From assembly GCA_002398515.1 (NCBI GenBank), contig DGZL01000138.1:12302-55271 (forward strand): a stretch of DNA of 42,970 nt, written 5' to 3'. The stretch is from Firmicutes bacterium UBA4981. GTDB taxonomy: Bacteria > Bacillota > SHA-98 > UBA4971. This document shows, piece by piece, positions 22,836 to 30,858 of this stretch; position 1 is the stretch's first letter; each line of letters begins with the position of its first letter. The notes below the pieces were generated by a model. That model saw nothing but the letters and a program-made list of their open reading frames with translations, was not told the origin of the DNA and did not search any database. Made by a program: the position numbers and the translations under genes.

Positions 22836-23816
22836 ATGTCGAAACAAAGAATATTCAGTGGCATGAGACCCACCGGAAGACTCCATCTGGGGAATCTCTT
22901 GGGCGCCCTTGACAATTGGGTTCGACTGCAAGATGAGTATGAGTGTGTCTTTGCAGTCGTGGACTGGCATGCGCTTACTACAGGATATGAAAATACCGGC
23001 GAAATTCAGGAGAACACGAGAAACATGGTTATCGATTATTTGTCTGCCGGAATAGATCCTGAAAAGAGCTTGGTAATCAAGCAGTCTGATGTTAAGCAGC
23101 ATGCTGAGTTATCCCTTCTCCTATCCATGATTACGCCCCTCTCGTGGCTGGAAAGGTGCCCTACTTACAAGGAGCAGCTTAGAGAGTTGGAGGGTAGGGA
23201 GATCATGACCCACGGATTCTTAGGGTACCCTGTGCTCATGGCAGCTGACATCCTGGTTTACAAGGCTCAGGTTGTGCCTGTAGGGGAAGATCAGTTGCCT
23301 CACATAGAACTTGCAAGGGAGATTGCAAGACGCTTCAACTTTCTCTATCAACCTGTTTTCCCGGAACCGCAAGAACGTCTCAATGAGGTTGTCCTGCTTC
23401 CCGGTACTGACGGAAGGAAGATGAGTAAGAGCTACCGAAACATCATAGAAATGTCGGCAAGCGCTGAGGAAGTCAAGAATATTGTGGCAAACATGGTTAC
23501 AGACCCCAAAAGGATACGCAGGCGAGATCCTGGTGACCCCGATGTGTGTTCTGTATATGCGTTTCATAAAGTCTTCTCTAAACTGGGTATCGAGGATATT
23601 CGAGAGGGATGCGCAAGTGCAGGCATAGGATGTGTTGAGTGTAAGCGGAAGTTAGCCGAGGCACTCAATGAATACTTAGAGCCGATTCGTGAGAGAAGAG
23701 AGGCTATCCGGAAAAATCCCGGAATTATTGATGAAGTCTTGGAACAAGGGGCAAATTTGGCCACGGTTATTGCAGAGAGTACTCTCGAAGAGGTTAGGCA
23801 GGCGATGAGGATTTGA
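22836..23816 (+). CDS. trpS: Tryptophanyl-tRNA synthetase
   Basis: 326 residues, class I synthetase. FSGMRPTGRLHLGNLLGAL holds the HIGH-type motif (HLGN) and GRKMSKSYRN the KMSKS motif; VGEDQLPHIELAREIARRFN and GFLGYPVLMAADILVYKA are typical TrpS segments. The length matches bacterial TrpS. ATG after AAGGGGAGATAG. Its stop overlaps the TTG start of scpA, so trpS, scpA and scpB are likely one transcript. Confidence 0.96.
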   Translation: MSKQRIFSGMRPTGRLHLGNLLGALDNWVRLQDEYECVFAVVDWHALTTGYENTGEIQENTRNMVIDYLSAGIDPEKSLVIKQSDVKQHAELSLLLSMITPLSWLERCPTYKEQLRELEGREIMTHGFLGYPVLMAADILVYKAQVVPVGEDQLPHIELAREIARRFNFLYQPVFPEPQERLNEVVLLPGTDGRKMSKSYRNIIEMSASAEEVKNIVANMVTDPKRIRRRDPGDPDVCSVYAFHKVFSKLGIEDIREGCASAGIGCVECKRKLAEALNEYLEPIRERREAIRKNPGIIDEVLEQGANLATVIAESTLEEVRQAMRI

Positions 23817-24580
23817 AGGATGCTCCTAACGAGCGCCTACAACCTATCAAAGCCCTCGAAGAACTGGCGCGGGGCTTGGAGAGGGGAGATCAGGATCCTT
23901 CGTCAGTCTCCGCTCGGAATGCTCTCGAGGAGACAATCTCAGAGATAGAGCGCATCATGGGGAAGCCTGACCTGGATTACATCGGAGATTTTCTCTCAGC
24001 GGCCAGTGCTGTCATAAAGGCAAAGGCAGAAAAGCTATTACCCCCGGAAGAACATGAAACCGGTGAAATTGAGGATACCGGCGAGAGAGAAGAAGAATCC
24101 TCATCATTGGACCTGGAGAGGGAATGGTCTAACGAAGCCCTTTTAGCGCACCTCATGGAATACCGGGTGTTTCAGGATGCAGTTGAGGAATTGGCCAGGC
24201 GCGATGCAGCCTGGCGCGGTGTATTTCCGAGAGGCCGTCCCATTGAAACAAACGATGACGTGTCTCTCGCGTCCACTGAAATAGGACTTGCGCATCTTCT
24301 CTCCGCTCTAAAGGATATTCTGGAAGATGCGCCTCGTGAAGAGTTTTCTCATGTCCCCCAAGATGAGCTCTTTCTCGAAAGAAGTATGGATCACATCCGC
24401 TCGTGTATTCGAGAGAAAACTAAAGTAGCTTTCTTTGAACTTTTCCTGAGGCCTGTCACGCGCTCTAACGTGATAGGGGTTTTTCTTGCTCTTCTTGAGC
24501 TGATTCGTCTTAGAGAGGTGGTCGTTCAGCAGGATCGGCATTTTGGTGAGATCATGATAGCCTTTGTGCCGGGGGGATAA
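23813..24580 (+). CDS. scpA: Segregation and condensation protein A (divergent N-terminus)
   Basis: 255 residues; the kleisin subunit that links SMC heads in the Smc-ScpAB condensin. The family is recognised from DYIGDFLSAASAVIKAKAEKLLP (about 55-77), the acidic linker, LMEYRVFQDAVEELARRD, and the C-terminal winged helix (FFELFLRPVTRSNVIGVFLALLELIRLREVVVQQDRHFGEIMI). The canonical opening of ScpA with FEGPLDLLL is not present; the first ~45 residues are unlike it. The TTG start overlaps the trpS stop. I see no frame upstream that restores the usual N-terminus, since trpS occupies it. Next to scpB, which supports the assignment. Confidence 0.8.
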   Translation: MKDAPNERLQPIKALEELARGLERGDQDPSSVSARNALEETISEIERIMGKPDLDYIGDFLSAASAVIKAKAEKLLPPEEHETGEIEDTGEREEESSSLDLEREWSNEALLAHLMEYRVFQDAVEELARRDAAWRGVFPRGRPIETNDDVSLASTEIGLAHLLSALKDILEDAPREEFSHVPQDELFLERSMDHIRSCIREKTKVAFFELFLRPVTRSNVIGVFLALLELIRLREVVVQQDRHFGEIMIAFVPGG

Positions 24581-24584
24581 GCCT

Positions 24585-25127
24585 ATGAATTACACTGAGG
24601 CAAGAGCGATAGTTGAGGCATTGATCTTCGCGTCACCCGGTCCGATTTCTCAAAAGCGCATAGGGGAGCTCATGGATTTAACTTCTCGAACAATAGAATC
24701 CATAGTAAAAGACATCCAGGATAAGTACAGGCGAGACAAATCAGGCATTCAAATAGTCTTTGTAGCAGGCGGTTATGAGATGGCTACAAGGCCTGAGTTT
24801 GCTGACTATGTGTCCAGACTCAACGTAGAAGTCAGACAGAGCCTGTCACGCCCTGCCCTGGAGACACTGGCCATAATTGCGTATAGACAGCCAATTACCA
24901 GGCCGGAGTTGGAAAATATCCGCGGTGTCAGAGTGGACAGTGTTCTCAACACACTTATGGAGCGACACCTAATTCGTGTGTCCGGTAGAAAAAAAGCGCC
25001 TGGCCGTCCTGCATTGTATTCTACTACATCAGCATTTCTTCAATGGTTTGGCCTCTCGTCCCTCGATGAGCTTCCGCCTCTTGCGCAAGCTTCCGGTTCT
25101 CTCCTGGGAATATTGGGTTCTCGGTAG
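24585..25127 (+). CDS. scpB: Segregation and condensation protein B
   Basis: 180 residues with two winged-helix domains: IVEALIFASPGPISQKRIGELMDL at the start and RPALETLAIIAYRQPITRPELENIRGVRVDSVLNTLMERHLIRVSGRKKAPGRPALYSTT, the hallmark ScpB stretch, then FLQWFGLSSLDELPPL. It dimerises and binds ScpA in the Smc complex. ATG 24585 is preferred because the family starts just before this point; the frame opens at 24564 inside scpA. GGGGGATAAG precedes the ATG. Confidence 0.94.
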   Translation: MNYTEARAIVEALIFASPGPISQKRIGELMDLTSRTIESIVKDIQDKYRRDKSGIQIVFVAGGYEMATRPEFADYVSRLNVEVRQSLSRPALETLAIIAYRQPITRPELENIRGVRVDSVLNTLMERHLIRVSGRKKAPGRPALYSTTSAFLQWFGLSSLDELPPLAQASGSLLGILGSR

Positions 25128-25167
25128 GGAAAAATATCATTATGATCTATCGGAGTGAGATCTTTGT

Positions 25168-25827
25168 ATGAAATGGGTTTTTCCGTTTCTCACTCTCAGT
25201 GTGGCAGCATTGGTTTTGGCTGTGTTCTCTACGCCTGTACATGTCCGCATACAACTCGCCCTCAATCGAAGGCAGACATTTGCCAGAGTCAGCTTCGGGA
25301 TCATAAACGGATTGATATGGTTCACTGTATATAGGGCTCATAACACGGCAGAATCAGAAGAACGCGGTCAAGGAGAACTGATAATCAGATCCCTTGAGGA
25401 GCTCATCAGGCATCCTGAAAACACTTATGAGCTTCTTGGCCGATTTATGGGTAGGACAGATAAGAGTGGGCCTCAGCAAGATGTCCCTGAAGATACGCGC
25501 GGAAAACCTGAAACACCAAGGGATAGATTTGCAAGACCCATAATTATGCAGGCTCTCAAGAGAGGTCTGACTCTACTCCGCTTTCGAGTCCGACTGGTTT
25601 TTGGGGCCGGGGATGCGGCGACTACCGGTATCGCTGTGGGGTTAATCCACACTCTGCTAGGCACCGCCATGGCTGTGTTTGCGACGAGACTGAGATTTCC
25701 CAATGATCTTCCGGAAATCACCGTCGTACCTTGTTACAGTCAAGTCTGTGTTGACATGGAGCTCGATAGTATTGTTGTATCCAGGCCGGGCCATGTTGTT
25801 TTCCCGGCGGTCTTTGGGCAAAACTAG
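25168..25827 (+). CDS. DUF2953 family membrane-associated protein
   Basis: 219 residues. One N-terminal membrane segment (4-24), a charged middle part (~60-120), and the DUF2953 signature FGAGDAATTGIAVGLIHTLLGTAMAVF near 147-173, ending in a beta-rich tail. DUF2953 proteins are commonly encoded immediately before ytfJ in spore formers, as here, which suggests a sporulation link without a known function. GGAGTGAG lies 8 nt before the ATG. Confidence 0.85.
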   Translation: MKWVFPFLTLSVAALVLAVFSTPVHVRIQLALNRRQTFARVSFGIINGLIWFTVYRAHNTAESEERGQGELIIRSLEELIRHPENTYELLGRFMGRTDKSGPQQDVPEDTRGKPETPRDRFARPIIMQALKRGLTLLRFRVRLVFGAGDAATTGIAVGLIHTLLGTAMAVFATRLRFPNDLPEITVVPCYSQVCVDMELDSIVVSRPGHVVFPAVFGQN

Positions 25828-25863
25828 CGGTAGGCGCAGCCTTGTTTGAAAGGAGAAATGGAC

Positions 25864-26319
25864 ATGGCGGATCACCCAATTGATGTCTTGATGAAGACAA
25901 CCATGGACAACATAAAGGAAATGATTGACGTCAACACAATCTTAGGAGATCCGGTCGAGACTTCGGACGGAACGGTAATCTTGCCCGTATCCCGAGTAGC
26001 CGTGGGGTTTGCAGCAGGTGGCAGTGAGTTTGCAACTTCAAAGGAAGGACAGGAGGGGAAAGCGCTGTCGGAGGAGACCACCACAGACGGGGCGGGGTTC
26101 CCGTTTGGGGGAGGCGCAGGTGTAGGACTGACCCTCTCGCCGGTGGCATTTCTTGTGGTCAGTATGGGCCAAGTCAGGGTTATGCCTGTGGAGGGCATTG
26201 GCCCGCTGGAGAAGCTGATTGACTTCGTGCCGTCCTTCTTGGCCAAGGGAGCTCCGGGTGGGAAACAGAGCACAGGGAATATTGCCTGTAAACCAAATGT
26301 ACAAAGGGATGCTCACTGA
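25864..26319 (+). CDS. ytfJ: Spore protein YtfJ / GerW family
   Basis: 151 residues of the YtfJ/GerW sporulation family. It starts HPIDVLMKTTMDNIKEMIDVNTILGDPVET, continues VILPVSRVAVGFAAGGSEF, then a glycine-rich FPFGGGAGVGLTLSPVAFLVV and MPVEGIGPLEKLIDFVPSFL. In B. subtilis ytfJ is a forespore (sigma-F) gene and the protein affects germination. ATG 25864 sits 9 nt after AAAGGAG and gives the family N-terminus; upstream in-frame starts exist at 25846 and 25858. I see no convincing sigma-F site directly upstream, so it may be read with DUF2953. Confidence 0.92.
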   Translation: MADHPIDVLMKTTMDNIKEMIDVNTILGDPVETSDGTVILPVSRVAVGFAAGGSEFATSKEGQEGKALSEETTTDGAGFPFGGGAGVGLTLSPVAFLVVSMGQVRVMPVEGIGPLEKLIDFVPSFLAKGAPGGKQSTGNIACKPNVQRDAH

Positions 26320-26445
26320 CATTGCCAAGCCTTGCGAATGTCAGGTTGCATTGGCATGAGTAATGTCGTAAGATCGTCTGGAACATAAGGTTACCATAGG
26401 TGGTATTCTCAACCAACGGATAACGTCTTTGTGGGAGATGGTATG

Positions 26446-27099
26446 ATGCGGCAGTATGCAGTCATCGGCCTGGGGAAGTTCGGCGCGAGTGTTGCCTGTA
26501 CTCTGGCAAGACTGGGACATCAAGTGCTGGCTGTCGATATCGATGAAGACAAGGTTCAGCGGGTGGCTGACGAAGTCACCCATGCAGTTCAGGCAGATGC
26601 GACAGATGAAGACATTCTCAGGGCACTCGGTATCCGCAATTTTGACACGGTCATAGTCACCATCGGCCATGATGTGTTGTCCAGCATACTTACATGCTTG
26701 ATCCTTAAAGACCTGGGGGTGGATTACGTTGTCGGAAAAGCCACTGACGAACTCCACGGCAAGCTGCTTGAGAAACTCGGGGTAGAAAAGGTGGTCTACC
26801 CCGAACGGGATATGGGTGCAAGGTTGGCCGCCACCCTTACGTCTTCAAATATCCTTGAGATTATTGAACTTTCCCCGGAATACGGTGTGGTTGAGATCGC
26901 AGCTTCCTCCGGGCTGATTGGTAGGACTCTGCGTGAGTTGGATCTGCGTGCCAAATTCGGTGTGAACATTGTTGCGATTCGCGGCGCTGACAACGAAGTC
27001 AAAGTATCACCCGGGCCTGATGACGTCATTGGGAAAGGCGATGTCCTGTTAGCTCTCGGCACTACAGAGAGTCTGGGCAGGTTGGAGAACTTGAAGTAG
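26446..27099 (+). CDS. KtrA/TrkA-type potassium channel regulatory (RCK) protein
   Basis: 217 residues. RCK_N Rossmann domain with AVIGLGKFGASVA (GxGxxG) and VDIDED as the acidic nucleotide clamp. It continues ATDEDILRALGIRNFDTVIVTIG, GVEKVVYPERDMGARLA and a C-terminal RCK_C domain (LIGRTLRELDLRAKFGVNIVAIRG). This is the size and order of KtrA/KtrC, cytosolic gating subunits of Ktr K+ transporters. No KtrB channel gene lies alongside. ATG 26446 (or 26443) is 5-8 nt after GGGAG; the frame opens at GTG 26431. Confidence 0.88.
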   Translation: MRQYAVIGLGKFGASVACTLARLGHQVLAVDIDEDKVQRVADEVTHAVQADATDEDILRALGIRNFDTVIVTIGHDVLSSILTCLILKDLGVDYVVGKATDELHGKLLEKLGVEKVVYPERDMGARLAATLTSSNILEIIELSPEYGVVEIAASSGLIGRTLRELDLRAKFGVNIVAIRGADNEVKVSPGPDDVIGKGDVLLALGTTESLGRLENLK

Positions 27100-27125
27100 T
27101 GTTGTCTTGATTGGTGGTTTTTCGA

Positions 27126-27884
27126 GTGGAGAGGCTTCAGAAGATTCTTGCAAATGCCGGCGTTGCTTCACGTAGGGCGAGCGCAGAAGTTATCAAGGAA
27201 GGCCGCGTTACTGTTGACGGGAAAGTCATACTCGAGCCGGGCGCGAAATTCGATTGCTCCGCATGTGAGATAAGAGTCGACGGTAAAGCTGTCAATGCCC
27301 ATGATAAGAAAATATATATCATGCTCAATAAACCTAAAGGGTACATTTCTACGGTCTGCGATCCTAGGGGGCGCAGAACAATACTGGACCTTGTTTCACC
27401 TATGGGCACACGGCTTTTCCCCGTAGGCAGACTTGACCGGGATACTGAGGGATTGCTCCTCTTAACAAACGACGGCCATGCGACTCATGTCTTGACTCAT
27501 CCTAGATTCAGAATATATAAGACGTATCTAGCCGTTGTCAACGGTGTGCCCGATGAAGACAGGCTGAATCTATTACGTAACGGGGTGAGATTGCCGTCCG
27601 GGCACATATCGTCCCCGGCCGCTGTGAGGCTGATTACGGCGTCCGGAAACTGCGCTTTGGTGGAAATCAAGATTGGCGAAGGCAGGAAACGCCAGGTTCG
27701 TGAGATGTTTGATTCCATCGGACATCCGGTCCAAAGTCTCACAAGGACTCATCTTGGCGAATTAGATATCGGAGATTTGAAAGTCGGTTCATGGAGACAC
27801 CTTACTGCAGCGGAAGAGGACTGGATCCGGAAGGTGGCAGCAAGGTCGGGAGAAGGGGTAGGGTCTTGCAAAAGGACATCATAG
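27126..27884 (+). CDS. rluB: Pseudouridine synthase, RsuA/RluB family
   Basis: 252 residues. An S4 RNA-binding domain opens the protein (RLQKILANAGVASRRASAEVIKEGRVTVDG), followed by the catalytic domain with GRLDRDTEGLLLLTNDG (catalytic Asp), MLNKPKGYISTV, and IGEGRKRQVREMF. It isomerises a uridine in 23S rRNA (the RluB site, around position 2605 in E. coli numbering); RluB versus RluE/F is inferred from the usual scpAB-associated position. GTG 27126 fits family N-termini, with GGTGG 8 nt before. Its last 19 bp overlap the next gene. Confidence 0.9.
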   Translation: MERLQKILANAGVASRRASAEVIKEGRVTVDGKVILEPGAKFDCSACEIRVDGKAVNAHDKKIYIMLNKPKGYISTVCDPRGRRTILDLVSPMGTRLFPVGRLDRDTEGLLLLTNDGHATHVLTHPRFRIYKTYLAVVNGVPDEDRLNLLRNGVRLPSGHISSPAAVRLITASGNCALVEIKIGEGRKRQVREMFDSIGHPVQSLTRTHLGELDIGDLKVGSWRHLTAAEEDWIRKVAARSGEGVGSCKRTS

Positions 27885-29125
27885 TGGTAGGGGCTGGGCC
27901 TGCAGGTTTGATGGCTGGAGGAAGAGCTGCATCGCTAGGGGCGACCGTGGCTCTTCTGGAGAAAAATAGCCGGCCCGGCCGGAAGCTTCTTATCACGGGG
28001 AAAGGCAGATGCAACTTTACTAATGATACAGACGTGGACGGACTCATAGCCGGTATGCCGGGTAACGGGAAGTTTCTATATTCAGCTTTCTCACGATTCG
28101 ACTCTCATGACCTCCGAGAGTTTTTTCGGGAACTTGGAGTGGAGAGCAAAACAGAAAGAGGCAAAAGGGTGTTTCCTGCGTCGGGAATATCCAAGGATGT
28201 GCTGCGAGCTCTGGTGATGTATATAACGAAGAGCGGGGCGAGGCTGAAGTGTAACTCCAAGGTGAAAGAAGTCGTTGTTTCAGGCAAAAGAGTGCAGGGA
28301 GTCGTATTTAGCGTAGGTAACGGGGAAGCTGAATTTGTACCGTGTGACGCAGTGGTAATCGCCACCGGGGGAATCACCTACGCTGCCACAGGTTCTACAG
28401 GCGATGGCTTCAGAATAGTCAAAGAGCTGGGACACACTATCGTCCAACCCAGAGCGTCTTTGATCCCCCTGGAGACAGTTGAGTCATGGCCACGAGAGGT
28501 GGCAGGGTTGACCTTACGCAATGTGCAGGCAACATTGACGGTAGACGGGTGTAAGGCCGGGTCGGAATTCGGGGAAATGCTGTTTACTCACTTTGGGGTC
28601 TCCGGTCCTATCATCTTGTCATTATCACGGGCAGCGGCGTCCGCCATGGTTCACGCAAAGCCTGGAATTACGCTGACAATCGACATGAAACCCGCACTCT
28701 CCCGTGAGCAGCTGGATGCCAGAATCTTGCGGGATTTTGAGAAACACGGAGGGCAAACCATACTAAATTCCCTGGCTGACCTTATGCCTCGACATTTGAT
28801 CGACGTAATTTTGCAGGAAGCCGGCGTGTCCGCCTCGAAACACATATCTCAGGTCACCAGGGAGGAACGACTTCTAATAGGCAAGACTCTGAAGGAACTT
28901 GCATTACACATAACTGGATTAAGACCGGACGATGAGGGGATTGTCACCGCAGGCGGGGTAGCCGTGGATGAAATCGATCCTCGCAGAATGGAATCCAAGC
29001 TTGTCCAGGGATTATACTTCGCAGGAGAAGTCATTGACATCGATGGTATGACCGGTGGATTCAATTTGCAGGCTGCTTTCTCCACAGGTTACGTTGCAGG
29101 GCAAAGCTGGGCTGAAGGAAGGTAG
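27866..29125 (+). CDS. NAD(P)/FAD-dependent oxidoreductase, HI0933/YtfP family
   Basis: 419 residues. N-terminal FAD site IIVVGAGPAGLMAGGRAASLGATVALLEKN, then the HI0933 signature GRKLLITGKGRCNFTND, the middle GGITYAATGSTGDGFRI, and the C-terminal second FAD motif GLYFAGEVIDIDGMTGGFNLQAAFSTGYVAG. B. subtilis YtfP has about the same length. Its physiological substrate is unknown. TTG 27866 is preferred (AGAAGGGG upstream; the FAD motif begins a few residues later). The open frame runs up to 27791 inside rluB. Confidence 0.9.
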   Translation: MQKDIIVVGAGPAGLMAGGRAASLGATVALLEKNSRPGRKLLITGKGRCNFTNDTDVDGLIAGMPGNGKFLYSAFSRFDSHDLREFFRELGVESKTERGKRVFPASGISKDVLRALVMYITKSGARLKCNSKVKEVVVSGKRVQGVVFSVGNGEAEFVPCDAVVIATGGITYAATGSTGDGFRIVKELGHTIVQPRASLIPLETVESWPREVAGLTLRNVQATLTVDGCKAGSEFGEMLFTHFGVSGPIILSLSRAAASAMVHAKPGITLTIDMKPALSREQLDARILRDFEKHGGQTILNSLADLMPRHLIDVILQEAGVSASKHISQVTREERLLIGKTLKELALHITGLRPDDEGIVTAGGVAVDEIDPRRMESKLVQGLYFAGEVIDIDGMTGGFNLQAAFSTGYVAGQSWAEGR

Positions 29126-29136
29126 AGAAAGGCTGT

Positions 29137-29355
29137 ATGAGTTCAGTGTCTGGTGAAGGCAGCGAAGGTGTGGACAGACTGCTATGTTTCCTTGAGAGGG
29201 TGTTCGGCATAGCATTATGCCTGTTTCTGGCCTTGACAGTCTTGGGGCAGGTTATTCTTGGCACGCCGGAAGGAAGATCCGGCTTCAGTAGGGCTGAACG
29301 CCTGGAGGGCATTAGGCTGAATGTAGATACTCGCACCGAAGATAATTCCCACTGA
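29137..29355 (+). CDS. Small single-pass membrane protein before cmk (YpfB/DUF5359-like position)
   Basis: 72 residues, with GAGAAAGG just before the ATG. Residues ~13-20 are amphipathic (DRLLCFLERVF), ~21-41 form one membrane helix (GIALCLFLALTVLGQVIL), and the outer tail has FSRAERLEGIRL. Small one-helix proteins with a GQ inside the helix and a LEG-like tail sit next to cmk in many Bacillota (YpfB in B. subtilis). The match here is by architecture and place, not by strong sequence identity. Function unknown. Confidence 0.55.
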   Translation: MSSVSGEGSEGVDRLLCFLERVFGIALCLFLALTVLGQVILGTPEGRSGFSRAERLEGIRLNVDTRTEDNSH

Positions 29356-29360
29356 GTATC

Positions 29361-29387
29361 TTGACAAGTATATGCACCAGGTATATT
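29361..29387 (+). promoter_or_regulatory. Possible sigma-A promoter before cmk
   Basis: TTGACA (29361-29366, perfect -35) and TATATT (29382-29387, 5/6) separated by only 15 bp, which is short of the optimal 17. It would give cmk-plsC expression independent of the upstream genes. Confidence 0.35.
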
Positions 29388-29423
29388 GAGGAGAGATTTA
29401 TTGAGGGAGAAGAGGAATCTGCG

Positions 29424-30185
29424 ATGTATACGTCGAATAGCATAAAAGCGAGTAAAAACAATATAGGTCCGGTCATTGCGATTGACGGGCCTGCAGGCGC
29501 AGGGAAGAGCACAGTAGCAAAGGCTGTAGCAGAAATGTTCGGTATGGCTTATGTCAGCACAGGCCTTATTTACCGGGCTCTGACCCTCAAGGCAATACTC
29601 CTCGGAGTAGATGTCCAAGAAACCGAATCCATAGTCACACTGGCCAAGACCACCGAAGTTGCTGTCATACCCGATGGCGGAGAGTGCCGTGTTCTCCTTG
29701 ACGGTGAAGATGTGACGGTGGGACTGACATGCCCTCAGGTGGGCGCTTGTGTATCGCAAGTAGCCGAGATTCCTGAAGTGAGGGCTGCTCTTTTGGATAT
29801 ACAACGAGCCATAGCCAATAGGGGCTGTGTAGTGATGGACGGAAGGGATATCGGAACAGTAGTTGTGCCTGACGCGGATGTGAAGATATTCCTTGTGGCA
29901 GATCTTGATGAGCGCGTGCGTAGACGGGTAATTCAGGCCCGTGAGCGAGGATATGACGTGGTAGAAGAGACTATTATCAGTGAAATAATGCATAGAGACA
30001 AGATTGACAGTGGGCGGAGAGTAGCCCCCCTTAAACCGGCGCCTGATTCTATTACCATCGACACCACGGGAAAAACCCCTGAAGAAACCATTATGGAAGT
30101 GGCAGGTGTCATTTACGAGATACTTAGTAAGGATAGGATTAAGAACGCGTCAGGAGGCAAGGGGGAAACGCCTTGTTTTACGTGA
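29424..30185 (+). CDS. cmk: Cytidylate kinase
   Basis: 253 residues from ATG 29424. Phosphorylates CMP and dCMP. Walker A is IDGPAGAGKSTVAKAVAE; YVSTGLIYRALTLKA, GRDIGTVVVPDADVKIFL and the C-terminal RRVAPLKPAPDSITIDTTG are standard. The family norm in the second stretch is TGAxYRA; Leu-Ile here is a small deviation. GAAGAGG lies ~9 nt upstream; the frame extends to 29361, where the promoter-like TTGACA sits. The last 13 bp overlap plsC. Confidence 0.93.
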   Translation: MYTSNSIKASKNNIGPVIAIDGPAGAGKSTVAKAVAEMFGMAYVSTGLIYRALTLKAILLGVDVQETESIVTLAKTTEVAVIPDGGECRVLLDGEDVTVGLTCPQVGACVSQVAEIPEVRAALLDIQRAIANRGCVVMDGRDIGTVVVPDADVKIFLVADLDERVRRRVIQARERGYDVVEETIISEIMHRDKIDSGRRVAPLKPAPDSITIDTTGKTPEETIMEVAGVIYEILSKDRIKNASGGKGETPCFT

Positions 30186-30796
30186 TCATTAGGGCAATTC
30201 TCAGATTCGTCATGAGAATTGCCTTTCGCATGCAAGTAGAAGGTAAAGATAACGTTCCGAGCGAAGGAGGCGTGCTCCTGGCGGCGAATCACTTAAGTAT
30301 GCTCGATCCTATAGTAGTAGGATGCGCCATAGACCGGCCTGTTCGATTCATGGCAAAACGCGAGCTGTTTGACAATCCTTTTCTGGGAATGATAGCTCGT
30401 AGCCTGGGCGCTTTTCCCGTACGCCGCGGAAAAGACGACAAGGACGCATTTCATAGAGCTCTCGAAGTGCTGAGAGACGGCGAAGTTTTGGGAATATTTC
30501 CTGAAGGGACCAGAAGCCTCGATGGTAGGCTGCAGAAAGCATATTCCGGGGCAGCGGTTTTGGCAGAGAAGACCGGCGCTTATTTGGTGCCTGTAGGGAT
30601 CATTGGCACAGGCAAAGTAATGCAGAAGGGCGCTGCCCTTCCTAAAGCGGGACGTATTGGTGTGAGATTCGGTAAGCCTATTATTCCAGCTGAGGTGTGC
30701 TCGATGATTCCTCCGAACCAGTCCTCCTTCAGGCCTAAAGAAGCCATCACGAATCTTATGATGGAAGAGATTCAGAGGTTGGTCATGAGCTTTTAA
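30173..30796 (+). CDS. plsC: 1-acyl-sn-glycerol-3-phosphate acyltransferase
   Basis: 207 residues. The acyltransferase motifs are NHLSMLD (His40, Asp45; the NHx4D catalytic pair) and FPEGTRS in the glycerol-phosphate binding block III, with IPVGIIGTG-like LVPVGIIGTGK behind. One N-terminal membrane-interacting helix. It makes phosphatidic acid from lysophosphatidate; plsY downstream supplies the first acylation. TTG 30173 lies 7 nt after GGGGG and overlaps the end of cmk. The cmk-plsC-ispH/rpsA order is typical of clostridial genomes. Confidence 0.92.
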   Translation: MFYVIIRAILRFVMRIAFRMQVEGKDNVPSEGGVLLAANHLSMLDPIVVGCAIDRPVRFMAKRELFDNPFLGMIARSLGAFPVRRGKDDKDAFHRALEVLRDGEVLGIFPEGTRSLDGRLQKAYSGAAVLAEKTGAYLVPVGIIGTGKVMQKGAALPKAGRIGVRFGKPIIPAEVCSMIPPNQSSFRPKEAITNLMMEEIQRLVMSF

Positions 30797-30858
30797 GAAT
30801 CCTCAGGTTAAGTTTAGTGTGATGTTGGGAGATAATAGGGAAGAAGGTAGAACGGGTA

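Noticed and set aside
26320..26445. Possible c-di-AMP riboswitch or strong promoter before the KtrA-like gene
   Set aside because: The interval shows only a weak TTGCAT-N17-TAAGAT pair and none of the conserved ydaO-type riboswitch segments.
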